This document shows positions 8,511 to 17,214 of a stretch of DNA of 64,000 nt, in pieces; position 1 is the first letter of the stretch, and every line of letters begins with the position of its first letter. Below the pieces are notes generated by a model. The model did not search any database. It saw only the letters and a program-made list of their open reading frames with translations, and was not told where the DNA came from. This stretch comes from Amycolatopsis endophytica (lineage in GTDB: Bacteria; Actinomycetota; Actinomycetes; Mycobacteriales; Pseudonocardiaceae). A program made the position numbers and the translations under genes. Location of the stretch: assembly GCF_013410405.1 (NCBI RefSeq), contig NZ_JACCFK010000002.1, positions 248,001 through 312,000 of the forward strand, read 5' to 3'.

Positions 8511-9290
8511 GTGCGCAACGTCCCCCTCGCCGACGTCGACCATTTGGACCGCGACGTGCTGGCGATCGGTACCGACTACCCGCCCGGGCACGTGCTCGCC
8601 TTCCACGAGCACCGCCGCGCGCAGTTCCTCTACGGCGCGACGGGCACCATGCAGGTCGACACGGGCGACGGCAGCTGGACGGTGCCCACCGACCGGGCGG
8701 TGCTGATCCCGCCCCGCACCGGTCACCAGGTGGTGATGCGCGGGGTCAGCACCCGCAGCCTCTACCTGGAACCGGCCGCCGTACCGTGGTTCCCCGCCCG
8801 CTGCCGAGTCGTGGCGGTCTCCCCGCTGCTGCGCGAACTGCTGCTCGCGGCCGTGGACATCACCCCGGAGTACCCGGCACGCGGACGTGACGGGGCGGTG
8901 ATGGAGCTGATCCTGCACGAGATCCAGGCACTCACGCCGCTGCCGTTCGACCTGCCCCTGCCCCGCCACCCCCGGCTGCGGGCACTGTGCAAACGCTTCC
9001 AGCACGAGCCCGGCATCCACGTCCCGCTGGCCGACTGGGCCGCGCGATCACACCTGAGCGAACGCACCCTCAACCGCCTCTTCCCCGCCGAAACCGGGCT
9101 GACCTACCAGCGATGGCGGCAACGGGCCTGCGTCCTGCACGCGATCACCCTGCTGGCCACCGGCACCCCGGTCACGGCCGTCGCGGCCACCCTCGGCTAC
9201 GACACACCAGCCGCGTTCACGGCCATGTTCCGCCGGGAGACCGGGATGGCGCCGAGCACGTTCCGAGCCCGCGGACCACGGAGGTCGTGA
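8511..9290 (+). CDS. AraC family transcriptional regulator
   Basis: This 259-residue protein has an N-terminal cupin-type sensor region (HEHRRAQFLYGATG, then PTDRAVLIPPRTGHQV) and a C-terminal double helix-turn-helix. The latter contains HLSERTLNRLFPAETG and the closing motif ATLGYDTPAAFTAMFRRETG, typical of AraC/XylS DNA-binding domains. It is divergent from the TSUP permease gene, which it may regulate; the ligand is unknown. The GTG at 8511 is chosen because TACACT lies seven bases upstream. Confidence 0.88.
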   Translation: MRNVPLADVDHLDRDVLAIGTDYPPGHVLAFHEHRRAQFLYGATGTMQVDTGDGSWTVPTDRAVLIPPRTGHQVVMRGVSTRSLYLEPAAVPWFPARCRVVAVSPLLRELLLAAVDITPEYPARGRDGAVMELILHEIQALTPLPFDLPLPRHPRLRALCKRFQHEPGIHVPLADWAARSHLSERTLNRLFPAETGLTYQRWRQRACVLHAITLLATGTPVTAVAATLGYDTPAAFTAMFRRETGMAPSTFRARGPRRS

Positions 9291-9317
9291 CGACGGATGG
9301 CACCGGCAGCCTGACGG

Positions 9318-9689
9318 TCAGGCGTGGCGCAGCGCCTGGTTGAGCAGCGTGCCCCCGCGGTCGAGGCAGTCGTCGCAGATGGTGGCGTTCGTTTGGGGGC
9401 AGCGCATGCGCGGCAGGGTGCGGTGGAAGCCGAAGAAGGTGCGGCGGTCGGTGCGGTCGCAGAACTCGCACGGTGTTCCTGGGGACCGCAGCCGCTCCAG
9501 GTCGGTGCCGCCACGGCTGGTGCGGGCGCGACCGTCGCGGACCACGCCGAGGCCGGCCTCCACGCATCGCGCGCAGATGGGGCCGGACGGGCCCGGTATC
9601 CGGCGTTCCCCGGCCGCGGGCGGGGTGTCGCAGAACCGGCAGCGCATCGTCCCGGCTTCCCGGCGAGGTGGGGCGGGAAACCCGGTCAT
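9318..9689 (-). CDS. Small double zinc-finger protein, function unknown
   Basis: This 123-residue protein has two four-Cys clusters like those of the ClpX zinc-binding domain: CRFC with ICARC, and CEFC with ICDDC. Such domains usually mediate dimerisation or protein binding. Nothing else is recognisable. The ATG at 9689 overlaps the lipoyl-domain stop as ATGA, so translation is coupled to the three upstream genes. A second ATG lies at residue 15 (9647), just before the first Cys pair. Confidence 0.75.
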   Translation of the reverse strand: MTGFPAPPRREAGTMRCRFCDTPPAAGERRIPGPSGPICARCVEAGLGVVRDGRARTSRGGTDLERLRSPGTPCEFCDRTDRRTFFGFHRTLPRMRCPQTNATICDDCLDRGGTLLNQALRHA

Positions 9690-9943
9690 TCGACCCGCGC
9701 TATCAACGCGCCCTGGACGAGCGCGTCGCCCTCCTTGGCCAGCAACCGCACCACCCCGGGAGCGGGTGCGGAGATTTCGACGTCGACCTTGTCCAGCGCG
9801 ACCTCCGCCAGCAGGTCACCCTCGTCGACCCGTTCGCCGTCGTGGACGAACCAGGTCGCCACCACACCCTCGGCGTCCGGATCGTTGTCCGACAGCAGCG
9901 GGAACAGCACCTCGGTCACGCCGACCACCTCCCGAACCAGCAT
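9686..9943 (-). CDS. Free-standing lipoyl/biotinyl-domain protein
   Basis: This 85-residue protein is essentially one lipoyl domain of the type found at the N-terminus of 2-oxoacid dehydrogenase E2 subunits. The modified Lys lies in ALDKVDVEISAP, and the hairpin partner GVVRLLAKEGDAL follows. There is no E2 catalytic domain beside it. The ATG at 9943 is chosen because it overlaps the glycosyltransferase stop (TGATG); an upstream in-frame ATG at 9967 would overlap that gene by 25 bases. What it carries, and for which enzyme, is unknown. It is the third of four coupled genes. Confidence 0.8.
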   Translation of the reverse strand: MLVREVVGVTEVLFPLLSDNDPDAEGVVATWFVHDGERVDEGDLLAEVALDKVDVEISAPAPGVVRLLAKEGDALVQGALIARVE

Positions 9944-11064
9944 CACCCCGCCGTGGCGCGGTGACAAGCGGCCTGGCGAAGCAGCGCCGACAGCGCCACG
10001 TCGAGATCACCGGCGGACTCCAGATGCCGGGCGGCCGCTTCGGCCAGTGACTTCCACGCCCCGGGCGTCTCGACCAGGTGCCCGACGGCGCGGGTGAGTT
10101 CGCCGTCGGCCTCGCACACCACGGCCAGCCCGGCCTCCGCCATCAGCCGGGCGTTGGCGCGGCCGTGCGCCGCGATGGGCCGGTGCATCAGAACCGGCCT
10201 GCCGCAGGCGAGCGCTTCCAGCCCGGTCGCGCCACCCGCGTTGGTCACCACCACATCGGCGGCGACGGTGTAGGCGGGCATCTCGTCGGTCCAGCCCAGC
10301 ACCCGCAACCGCGCATCGGTCAGCCGCCGCAGGGCCCGCGCGAGCCGCTCGTTGCGCCCGCACACCACCACCGGCACCACCGAGGGATGGGCCGCCAGCA
10401 GTTCCCGCGCCGCGGCTTCCACCTGCCCGAACCCGAGCGAACCACACGACACCAGCGCGACGAACGCCGCCGGTGGCAGACCCAGCCGGCGGCGGACCGC
10501 GGCGGAGTCGCCGGGCCGGAACACCGCGCGCACCGGCGGCGCGGACACGGCCACCGGCGCGCCGGGCACGCACCGCACGGCGGGCGGGATCGCCACCGGG
10601 TGCATGACGAGGTTGAGGTCGACGCGGCCGTAGACCCAGAACGGGTGCGGCGCGAAGTCGGAGATCCACGCGCCGACCGGGGCGGGCAGGCGGCCGTGGC
10701 GGCGCAGCCACTCCAGCCCGGCCGTGCCCAGCGGATAGGTGGACAGCACCAGGTCGGGCTGCCCGACGATGCGCGCCAGACGCCGTCCGCACCATGCGCC
10801 GGTGAACCGTTTGCACGCCGCGGCGAACCATCGGGAGCGCCACAGCAGCGAGTAGAACAACTCATACAGCCACGGGGTGCGCCGCACGTTGGTGACATAG
10901 ATCTGCCGGAACAGCGGTCCCACACCGGGGCCCATCACGTCGAGCGCGTCCAGCCAGCGGATCTCCGCCTCCGGCCACCGCCGGTGCACGGCCTCGGCGA
11001 GGGCACGACCGGTGGCGTTGTGCCCTTCCCCCATGGTCGCCGACAGCACCAGAACCTGTTTCAC
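9943..11064 (-). CDS. Glycosyltransferase, MGDG-synthase/MurG-like (GT28)
   Basis: This 373-residue GT-B enzyme begins LVLSATMGEGHNATGRAL, the glycine-rich start of the monogalactosyldiacylglycerol synthase group. It carries a C-terminal nucleotide-sugar site with TNAGGATGLEALACG and then GRPVLMHRPIAAHG. Relatives glycosylate diacylglycerol or other lipid acceptors at the membrane, so a lipid acceptor is likely but unproved. It starts at GTG 11064, overlapping the DMT permease stop as GTGA, and its stop overlaps the lipoyl gene start. Confidence 0.8.
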   Translation of the reverse strand: MKQVLVLSATMGEGHNATGRALAEAVHRRWPEAEIRWLDALDVMGPGVGPLFRQIYVTNVRRTPWLYELFYSLLWRSRWFAAACKRFTGAWCGRRLARIVGQPDLVLSTYPLGTAGLEWLRRHGRLPAPVGAWISDFAPHPFWVYGRVDLNLVMHPVAIPPAVRCVPGAPVAVSAPPVRAVFRPGDSAAVRRRLGLPPAAFVALVSCGSLGFGQVEAAARELLAAHPSVVPVVVCGRNERLARALRRLTDARLRVLGWTDEMPAYTVAADVVVTNAGGATGLEALACGRPVLMHRPIAAHGRANARLMAEAGLAVVCEADGELTRAVGHLVETPGAWKSLAEAAARHLESAGDLDVALSALLRQAACHRATAG

Positions 11065-12005
11065 CGCACCACCTCACGAGTCAGGCGCGCGGCCCGCGCC
11101 GCCAGCACGACGATTCCGGCGACGACGACCACGCCCGCCACCGCGGCGCCGGTGACCGCGCCCGGGTCGGTGTTCACGGTCTCGCCCAGCCACCACACGC
11201 CGATCGCGACGCCCGCGAGCGGGTCGAGCGCGGTGATCACGGCCAGCGCCGGGGTGAGGTATTCGCCGCGCTGGAAGGTGTTCTGGCTCAACAGGAACCC
11301 GAGCGGGCCCACCACGCACACCACGTACAGCACGGGATGCGTGAACGGTGCCGCGAGGTTTTCCCGCGCCTGCCCGGCGACGACCTTCATCAGGCCCGCG
11401 GTCACGCCGTAGAGGACTCCCGTCGCGACCGCGAGACCCAGCACCCCCAGCGCGCCGCGGGAGAGCACCGACACCGCGAGCCCGAACACGGTCAGCGCGG
11501 CCAGGGTCAGGGCCAGCACGACGGGCGCGGGACCGGACACGAACGTCGTGCCGTGCTCACCGGGCCGGGCCAGCACCATGAACACCGCCAGCCCGGCCAC
11601 GCACAGCAGCGAACCCGCGGCGAGGACGGCGTCGGGCGGGCGGTGTTCCAGCCGTGCGGTGAAGAACCCGGCGAACACCAGCGAGGTCACCAGCAGCGGC
11701 TGCACCACCAGCAGCGGCGCGTACGCGAGCGCGACCAGTTGCAGTACCAGCCCGGCGACGGTGGCCACGATCCCGGCCAGCCACAGCGGCCGCCGCACGA
11801 GACGGGTCAGCAGCGCCGGGTCGAGGGTGCGGGCGGCGTCGACCTGCTTGGTGGCGCGCGCCTGCGCGGCGCTGGCCAAGCCCATCAGTGCCGCGCCTGC
11901 CACGGCGGCCGGCACGGCCACTCCCAGCGCGCTCGCTCCCGCCGGCACCCTGCCCCCTCGGGAATGATCGGTGTTCACCCCGACCGTAGCGGGAGTGGTG
12001 ATCAT
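11061..12005 (-). CDS. DMT family transporter (EamA-like)
   Basis: This 314-residue integral membrane protein has about nine or ten hydrophobic segments and the two-fold repeat of drug/metabolite transporters. Visible segments include GVAVPAAVAGAALMGLASAA near the N-terminus and VGPLGFLLSQNTFQRGEYL late. The latter resembles the NIPA/DUF803-like branch. Substrate unknown. It heads an operon with the glycosyltransferase, lipoyl and zinc-finger genes, all overlapping by a few bases. The ATG at 12005 is the longest start; a GTG at residue 10 is also possible. Confidence 0.78.
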   Translation of the reverse strand: MITTPATVGVNTDHSRGGRVPAGASALGVAVPAAVAGAALMGLASAAQARATKQVDAARTLDPALLTRLVRRPLWLAGIVATVAGLVLQLVALAYAPLLVVQPLLVTSLVFAGFFTARLEHRPPDAVLAAGSLLCVAGLAVFMVLARPGEHGTTFVSGPAPVVLALTLAALTVFGLAVSVLSRGALGVLGLAVATGVLYGVTAGLMKVVAGQARENLAAPFTHPVLYVVCVVGPLGFLLSQNTFQRGEYLTPALAVITALDPLAGVAIGVWWLGETVNTDPGAVTGAAVAGVVVVAGIVVLAARAARLTREVVR

Positions 12006-12043
12006 CGGGACCGGGGTTCACCAGGGCTTGGCGATCTCTTCTC

Positions 12044-12049
12044 TAAACT
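12044..12049 (+). promoter_or_regulatory. -10 box for leaderless SGNH hydrolase mRNA
   Basis: TAAACT is followed by seven bases and the GTG at 12057. No ribosome-binding site is present, so a leaderless transcript is likely. Confidence 0.55.
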
Positions 12050-12056
12050 GCCACCG

Positions 12057-13133
12057 GTGCGACGCTATCGGTGGTGGATCGGCGGGGGCGTTCTGCTCTT
12101 CGTCCTGGTGCTCGTGGGGATCTTCGCGTTCAGCGGGCCCGGCACACCACCCGGTCCCCTCGACCGTCCCGGCCCGCCGGGCACGGGCCCGCTGACGATC
12201 GTGTCGATGGGCGACAGCACCCTGTCCGGTGAGGGCGCGGGCGACTACACCGCCGACACCAACGGCACCGGCGGCAACTGGTGCCACCGCTCCCCCAACG
12301 CCACGGTCGAGAAGACGGACGTGCCGGGCATCGCCGAGAAGGTCAACCTGGCGTGCTCCGGCGCACCGGCCGCGCAGGTCGGGCTGGGCGACACCCGGCA
12401 GTGGACCGAGCCGTCGCAGGCCGGGCAGCTCGCGGACCTGGTGAAGACGCACCGGGTGTCGGCGATCGTCGTCGCGGTCGGCGCCAACGACGATCCGCAC
12501 TTCTCCCAGCTGATCTCCGAGTGCTTCCAGGCGTGGTTCATCTCCGGCAACGCCCCGTGCCGCACCGCGATCGCGCCCACGTGGCAGCAGCGGATCGACG
12601 CGATGGTGCCGAAGGTGGTCAGTGCGCTGTCCGACATCAAGACGGTCCTCGCCCGCGCCGGATACGAGCCCGGGGACTACCAGCTGGTGCTGCAGTCCTA
12701 CGCCGCCCCGATCGGCCCCGGCATCCCGGCGAACCTGCAGAACCTCAATGGCTGCCCGTTCCGCACCGAGGACCTGGAATGGGTCGTTCAGCAGGGCGTG
12801 CCGGTGCTCTCCCGTGGACTCGCCACCGCCGCCGCGCAGGCCGGTGCGCGATTCCTGGACCTCTCCCGTGCCGGTCTGGGCCACGAAGCGTGCAGCGGCG
12901 GCAACGATGCCTCCAAGGAATGGTTCAGCAGGCTCACCCTGCAACTCAACGACCTCACCGACGCCGACCGGGCCGGCCATGCCATTCAGGAATCGTTCCA
13001 CCCCAACGCCAACGGACACGCCCAGTTCGGCCGGTGCCTGACCGAGTTCCTGGCCACCGACGGTGCCGCGGCGGCGTGCCTGTCGGGAACGGACGGAAAC
13101 CTGCACCCGGCGGCGATGATGACGGCCGGTTGA
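12057..13133 (+). CDS. Membrane-anchored SGNH/GDSL hydrolase
   Basis: This 358-residue protein starts with Arg residues and one membrane span (GVLLFVLVLVGIFAF), then a Pro-rich linker. The extracellular SGNH esterase domain has block I SMGDSTLSGEG with the catalytic Ser, block III VGANDDPH, and block V FHPNANGH with the catalytic Asp/His region (here His). Several Cys pairs (WCHRS, LACSG, GCPF, EACSG, RCL, ACL) suggest disulfides outside the cell. It resembles secreted lipases/esterases of actinomycetes; the substrate is unknown. The GTG at 12057 follows TAAACT at leaderless spacing. Confidence 0.88.
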   Translation: MRRYRWWIGGGVLLFVLVLVGIFAFSGPGTPPGPLDRPGPPGTGPLTIVSMGDSTLSGEGAGDYTADTNGTGGNWCHRSPNATVEKTDVPGIAEKVNLACSGAPAAQVGLGDTRQWTEPSQAGQLADLVKTHRVSAIVVAVGANDDPHFSQLISECFQAWFISGNAPCRTAIAPTWQQRIDAMVPKVVSALSDIKTVLARAGYEPGDYQLVLQSYAAPIGPGIPANLQNLNGCPFRTEDLEWVVQQGVPVLSRGLATAAAQAGARFLDLSRAGLGHEACSGGNDASKEWFSRLTLQLNDLTDADRAGHAIQESFHPNANGHAQFGRCLTEFLATDGAAAACLSGTDGNLHPAAMMTAG

Positions 13134-13439
13134 GCGTGCCTGGAACCGCCACCCGGCAACACGAGCCGCACCGCCACCTCACCGCCCATGCCCTGAACCG
13201 GCGGCCTGGCACCGAAAAAAACCACCACCTCACCCACACCTCCCCCACCCCCGATACACAGCCGCCCGTTAGACGATCAGGCGTCGGGGGAAAGCCCAGG
13301 TCAGGGCGCGTAGCGCCGCTCTTTTCGCCTGCCGAAGGCGGCGCGGCTTCAAAGATCAAAAGAGTCCTCGCCGGACGGGCCGGCTCCGGGATGACCACCC
13401 AGCTTCTTTTAGGGCAGGGCAGCTCGCTGGCGCTCGCCC
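13134..13439. other. Intergenic stretch with imperfect hairpins, no gene seen
   Basis: About 306 bases separate the SGNH gene from the toxin stop. The first half is C-rich with one A-run (13216-13222) and no coding bias. Around 13309-13345 CGCC/GGCG complementary pieces can fold into imperfect hairpins next to TCTTTT, which may terminate either convergent gene. I see no ORF with actinomycete codon bias. Confidence 0.5.
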
Positions 13440-13739
13440 CTACAGGTCGAGCGCCGCGCGCAGGGCGATGTCCACCTGTTCCAGTGTTACCTGGTCGATC
13501 TCGGAGATCTGCTCGATGAGCCATCCGCGGTAGAGGCGGGTCAAAAACAGCGTCGAGACCCAGAACCGGCTGTCCAGCGCGACGCCGAGGATGTCCTGCG
13601 GGTCCTGTTCGAGCAGTTCGGTGCCGATGAGCCAGGGGCGGTCGGATTCGTTGACGCCATCGGAGGACAGCAGCAGCACCGTGCGTTCCCTGGCCTGGTG
13701 GGTGGGCGGTTTGTACGCCCAGATTTCACCCTTCCGCAC
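13440..13739 (-). CDS. PemK/MazF-like toxin of a type II toxin-antitoxin pair
   Basis: This 99-residue protein opens with MRKGEIWAYK and continues with ERTVLLLSSDGVNES, the first strands of the MazF/PemK endoribonuclease fold. It ends with LEQVDIALRAALDL, like the last helix of the family. MazF toxins cleave mRNA at short sequences. The start overlaps the antitoxin end by 14 bases, the usual coupled antitoxin-first order. Divergence in the middle of the protein means activity is not assured. Confidence 0.75.
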   Translation of the reverse strand: MRKGEIWAYKPPTHQARERTVLLLSSDGVNESDRPWLIGTELLEQDPQDILGVALDSRFWVSTLFLTRLYRGWLIEQISEIDQVTLEQVDIALRAALDL

Positions 13740-13956
13740 GCAGGTCCTTCTCCGCCGCGGCCAGTTCCGCCTCGTCGGCGGCGGCCAGGCGCTCGGCCCC
13801 CACGCGGGCGGGGGCGCGGTAACCGGTGCGCACGGCTTCGCGCCGGGCGGCGCGGGAGAGCCACGCCGACAGTGAGATGCCGTGGGCTTTCGCGGCGCGT
13901 TCGGCGTACTCGATCGCCGCGGTGTCCAGCGAGAGCGTGACCTTACGAGTTGCCAT
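13726..13956 (-). CDS. Ribbon-helix-helix antitoxin
   Basis: This 76-residue protein has an N-terminal ribbon-helix-helix DNA-binding domain: RKVTLSLDTAAIEYAERAAKAHG, shown here split as RKVTLSLDT and the helix AAIEYAERAAKAHG. A charged C-terminal tail rich in Ala and Glu would wrap the toxin. The ATG at 13956 is preferred over an in-frame GTG at 13977; GAGGAG lies about 12 bases before it, overlapping the lrp stop. It likely autorepresses the pair. Confidence 0.78.
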   Translation of the reverse strand: MATRKVTLSLDTAAIEYAERAAKAHGISLSAWLSRAARREAVRTGYRAPARVGAERLAAADEAELAAAEKDLRAEG

Positions 13957-13973
13957 ACCTTTTATCGTACTCC

Positions 13974-14426
13974 TCACACCGTCGGCGGGCGGCCCTCGAA
14001 CGGCGTGGACAGCACGACCGTGGTGCGGGTGGACACCTTCGCGGCCTCCCGGATCCGGCGCAGCAGCTCCTCCAGGTCACGCGGCGAGGCCACCCGCACG
14101 AGCAGGATGTAGGACTCGTCGCCCGCCACCGAATAACACGACTCGATCTCGCGGATGTGCTCGATGCGCTGCGGGTAGTCGTCCGGCGCGGCCGGGTCGT
14201 TGGGGGTCAGCGAGATCAGTGCGGTCAGCGGCAGGCCGATCTGCTCGCTGTCCAGGCGCGCCACGTAGCCCTGGATCACGCCGCGCTGCTCCAGGCGCCG
14301 CACCCGCTGGTGCACCGCCGAGACCGACAGCCCGACCCGCTCGGCCAGGTCGGTGAAGCTGCACCGGCCGTCGCCGGCCAGTTCCCGCGAGATGGCCTGG
14401 TCCAGCGGCTCCAGCGGGCCGCTCAC
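13974..14426 (-). CDS. Lrp/AsnC family transcriptional regulator
   Basis: The 150-residue protein has an N-terminal winged helix (FTDLAERVGLSVSAVHQRVRRL) and a C-terminal RAM ligand-binding/oligomerisation domain (ESCYSVAGDESYILLVRV, then DLEELLRRIRE). Family members sense amino acids. Its GTG overlaps the stop of the M24 peptidase gene as GTGA, so peptidase and regulator are co-translated, which suggests that the regulator answers to amino acids or dipeptides released by the peptidase. Confidence 0.92.
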   Translation of the reverse strand: MSGPLEPLDQAISRELAGDGRCSFTDLAERVGLSVSAVHQRVRRLEQRGVIQGYVARLDSEQIGLPLTALISLTPNDPAAPDDYPQRIEHIREIESCYSVAGDESYILLVRVASPRDLEELLRRIREAAKVSTRTTVVLSTPFEGRPPTV

Positions 14427-15565
14427 GAGTCGAGCACGACGAGCTCGTGCGGGCGTCGGTTGAGCGGTTCGACCCCGTCTTCGGTGACGACCACGATGTC
14501 CTCGATGCGGGCGCCCCACCGGCCGGGCTGGTAGATGCCCGGCTCGACCGAGAACGCCATGCCCGGCTCCAGCACCAGGTCGTTGCCCTCCACGATGTAG
14601 GGCTCCTCGTGCACGTCGAGCCCGATGCCGTGGCCGGTGCGGTGGATGAAGAACTGCCCGTAGCCCGCGTCGGCGATGATCTTCCGCGCTGCCGCGTCGA
14701 CCGACTCCGCGGTGACGCCCGGTCGCACGGACTCGACCGAGGCCCGTTGGGCGCGCTGCAGCACGGCGTAGGTCTCGGCGACGTCGCCGTCGCGGGGTTC
14801 GCCGACCGCGTAGGTGCGGGTGGAGTCGGAGTTGTAGCCCTCGGGGACCGGGCCGCCGATGTCGACCACGACCACGTCGCCGCGCTCGATCACGCGGCCG
14901 GACACGTCGTGGTGCGGGCTGGCGCCGTTGGGGCCGGAGCCGACGATGACGAAGTCGGCGTGCAGGTGACCCTCCTCGACGATCGCCGCGGCGATGTCGG
15001 CACCGACCTCGGCCTCGGTGCGGCCCGGCCGCAGCCATTCGGCGACACGGGCGTGCACGCGGTCGATCGCGGCGCCCGCCGTGCGCAGCGCGTCGATCTC
15101 GGCGGCGTCCTTGCGCATCCGCAGCTCGCGGATCACCGGACCGGCCAGCGTCTGCTCGGCCGCGCCCAGCGCGGCCCGGAAGGCGAGCACGTGCAACGCG
15201 ATCAGGCCGTCGCTGACGGCGACCCGGCCGGGCTTGCCGAGCCGGTCGGCGACCATGCGGTAGGGGTCCTCGCCGTCGACCCAGGTGACGACCTCGACGC
15301 CCAGCTCGCCGGTCGGGACCGCGGCGTAGCCGGGGGCCTCCAGCTTCGGCACCACCAGCGCCGGGGTGCCCTCGGCGGGCACCACGAGCGTCGTCAGCCG
15401 CTCGAACGAGCCACCGGCTTCGCCGATCAGGTACCGCAGGTCCGAACCCGGGGCGATGAGCAGGGCGTCGGTACCGGCGTCGGCGGTGGCGGCACGGGCC
15501 CGGTCGAGCCGGGCGCGCAGGGTTTCCGGGGCGAGCGCGGGGGTCGCGGATGAGCGGGAGGACAT
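14423..15565 (-). CDS. M24 family metallopeptidase (Xaa-Pro peptidase-like)
   Basis: This 380-residue protein has a creatinase-like N-terminal domain and a pita-bread catalytic domain. The five metal ligands are visible: Asp in VVVDIGG, Asp in YNSDSTRTY, His in RTGHGIG, Glu in FSVEPGIY and Glu in ARIEDIV. It should remove N-terminal residues before proline or cleave Xaa-Pro dipeptides in the cytoplasm. The ATG at 15565 has TACGCT seven bases upstream; the open frame extends 20 codons further without support. It is divergent from the exonuclease gene. Confidence 0.92.
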   Translation of the reverse strand: MSSRSSATPALAPETLRARLDRARAATADAGTDALLIAPGSDLRYLIGEAGGSFERLTTLVVPAEGTPALVVPKLEAPGYAAVPTGELGVEVVTWVDGEDPYRMVADRLGKPGRVAVSDGLIALHVLAFRAALGAAEQTLAGPVIRELRMRKDAAEIDALRTAGAAIDRVHARVAEWLRPGRTEAEVGADIAAAIVEEGHLHADFVIVGSGPNGASPHHDVSGRVIERGDVVVVDIGGPVPEGYNSDSTRTYAVGEPRDGDVAETYAVLQRAQRASVESVRPGVTAESVDAAARKIIADAGYGQFFIHRTGHGIGLDVHEEPYIVEGNDLVLEPGMAFSVEPGIYQPGRWGARIEDIVVVTEDGVEPLNRRPHELVVLDS

Positions 15566-15618
15566 GGCTGGCAGCGTATCTGGCCCGGGCCGGTGGCGCG
15601 TCTGGCAGGCTGTGTGCC
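15566..15618. promoter_or_regulatory. Divergent leaderless promoters, M24 peptidase and exonuclease
   Basis: Minus strand: TACGCT (15573-15578), seven bases, ATG at 15565. Plus strand: CAGGCT (15606-15611), seven bases, GTG at 15619. The 27 bases between the boxes leave little room for -35 elements without overlap, so the two promoters may compete. Confidence 0.6.
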
Positions 15619-16554
15619 GTGACACTTGCCCTGCTGGACTCCGCGAGCCTGTACTTCCGCTCGTTCTACGCGCTGCCCGACTCGATGACCGCGCCGGACG
15701 GCACGCCGGTCAACGCGGTGCGCGGGTTCACCGACACGCTGGCCCGTATCGTCACCGACCGGCGGCCCAGCAGGCTGGTCGCGTGCCTGGACGCCGACTG
15801 GCGCCCGAAGTTCCGCACCGATCTGCTGCCCAGCTACAAGGCGCACCGCGTCGCCGACGCCGAGGCGAACGCCGAGGAGGTGCCGGACACGCTGACCCCG
15901 CAGGTGCCGGTGATCCTGGAACTGCTGGAGGCGTTCGGGTTCGCCACCGCGGAGGCCGCCGGGTACGAGGCCGACGACGTCATCGGCGCGCTCACCGCGC
16001 GGGAGAAAACCGATCCGGTCGAAGTGATCACCGGGGACCGGGACCTGTTCCAGCTGGTGCGCACCGAACCGACCCCGGCGTCGGTGATCTACGTCGGCAA
16101 GGGCTGGGCCAAGGCCGAGGTGCTGGGCCCGCCGGAGATCGCCGAGCGCTACGGCGTGCCGGTGCGGGGCGCGGGCACCGCCTACGCCGAGATGGCGATG
16201 CTGCGCGGCGACCCGTCCGACGGGCTGCCCGGGGTGGCCGGGATCGGGGAGAAGACCGCGGCGAAGCTGATCACCCGGTTCGGGTCGCTGGGCGGGCTGA
16301 TCGCGGCCGCCGCCGAGGGCCACAAGGACGTGCCGCCCAAGACTCGGGTGAAGCTGGCCGAGGCCGCCGAGTACCTGCGGGTGGCGCCGACGGTGGTGCT
16401 CACCGCCGCCGACGCGCCGGTCTCGATGTCCGGTCCGGACACGGTTCCCGCCTCCCCCGCGGATCCGGACCGGGTACTGGAGCTGGCGCAGCGGTGGAAC
16501 CTGGGCAACTCGGTGACCCGGCTGGTCAAGGCCCTCACCGCCGCGGCCCGGTGA
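15619..16554 (+). CDS. 5'-3' exonuclease (PolA N-terminal-like)
   Basis: This 311-residue protein is a free-standing homologue of the 5' nuclease domain of DNA polymerase I. It has the metal-binding LLDSASLYFRSFYAL at the N-terminus, CLDADWRPKFR, EADDVIGAL, TGDRDLFQLV, and a helix-hairpin-helix GVAGIGEKTAAKLI. It should remove RNA primers or flaps. The start is GTG at 15619, supported by CAGGCT seven bases before it. It is convergent with the GPP34 gene, 18 bases apart. Confidence 0.93.
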   Translation: MTLALLDSASLYFRSFYALPDSMTAPDGTPVNAVRGFTDTLARIVTDRRPSRLVACLDADWRPKFRTDLLPSYKAHRVADAEANAEEVPDTLTPQVPVILELLEAFGFATAEAAGYEADDVIGALTAREKTDPVEVITGDRDLFQLVRTEPTPASVIYVGKGWAKAEVLGPPEIAERYGVPVRGAGTAYAEMAMLRGDPSDGLPGVAGIGEKTAAKLITRFGSLGGLIAAAAEGHKDVPPKTRVKLAEAAEYLRVAPTVVLTAADAPVSMSGPDTVPASPADPDRVLELAQRWNLGNSVTRLVKALTAAAR

Positions 16555-16572
16555 ACGTAGAACTCGCGCGGG

Positions 16573-17214
16573 TCAGCCGCCGCCGGAGGCCGCGGCGGCG
16601 CGCTGGGCCTGGATCGCCTTGCGCAGCGCGGTGATGACGGGCTCGACCGGGCGGCCCAGCTCGGCCAGCCGGGTCTTGTACTGGCGGCGTTCCGCGCGGC
16701 TCAGCACCGTCCGCAGTTCCGCCGCGCCTGCCAGGGCGCACAGCGCGCCGAGCCGGGCCTCCACGCGGAACGTGGGCTGCCCGCCGCGCACCACCCGCCG
16801 CACCTCCTCGGAAACCCGCCGGACCTCGTGGGGGTGGCGCAGGGTGACGCGGTGGACCGGGAACAGGCCCAGCACCCGGCTGGACTCGACCCGGATCACC
16901 CGGTCGGCGGCCAGTTGCTCCCGCACGGCGGGCACCATCGTGTGCCGGTGGCGGCCCACCCAGCGTTTCCAGGACCGGGGCGAGGTGCCGCCGATCTCGG
17001 CGAGGATCTCCTCCAGCACCGGGTCCAGCGCGGGCGCCGGACCGGCCGGGGCCGCCTTGCCGCGCTCGTCGACGAGGTAGCCGCCGAGCACCAGGTCGGC
17101 CAGCGCCGCGGCCCGCAGGGCGTAGCCCAGTTCGGACCGCGACACCAGACGTTGCTTCTTCGTGTCGTAGGCGAGCAGGAACAGCTGCCCGGCGAGCGAG
17201 TCAGTCCGGTCCAT
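16573..17214 (-). CDS. GPP34 (GOLPH3/VPS74-like) family protein
   Basis: The 213-residue protein starts with [12 protein letters not shown], the N-terminal motif of the GOLPH3/Vps74 fold. It continues with [21 protein letters not shown] and a mainly helical body. In eukaryotes this fold binds phosphatidylinositol-4-phosphate and Golgi glycosyltransferases; in actinobacteria its role is unknown. A link to membrane lipid domains is plausible given the SPFH gene in the same operon. The ATG at 17214 overlaps the upstream small gene by 14 bases. Confidence 0.82.
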   Translation of the reverse strand: MDRTDSLAGQLFLLAYDTKKQRLVSRSELGYALRAAALADLVLGGYLVDERGKAAPAGPAPALDPVLEEILAEIGGTSPRSWKRWVGRHRHTMVPAVREQLAADRVIRVESSRVLGLFPVHRVTLRHPHEVRRVSEEVRRVVRGGQPTFRVEARLGALCALAGAAELRTVLSRAERRQYKTRLAELGRPVEPVITALRKAIQAQRAAAASGGG

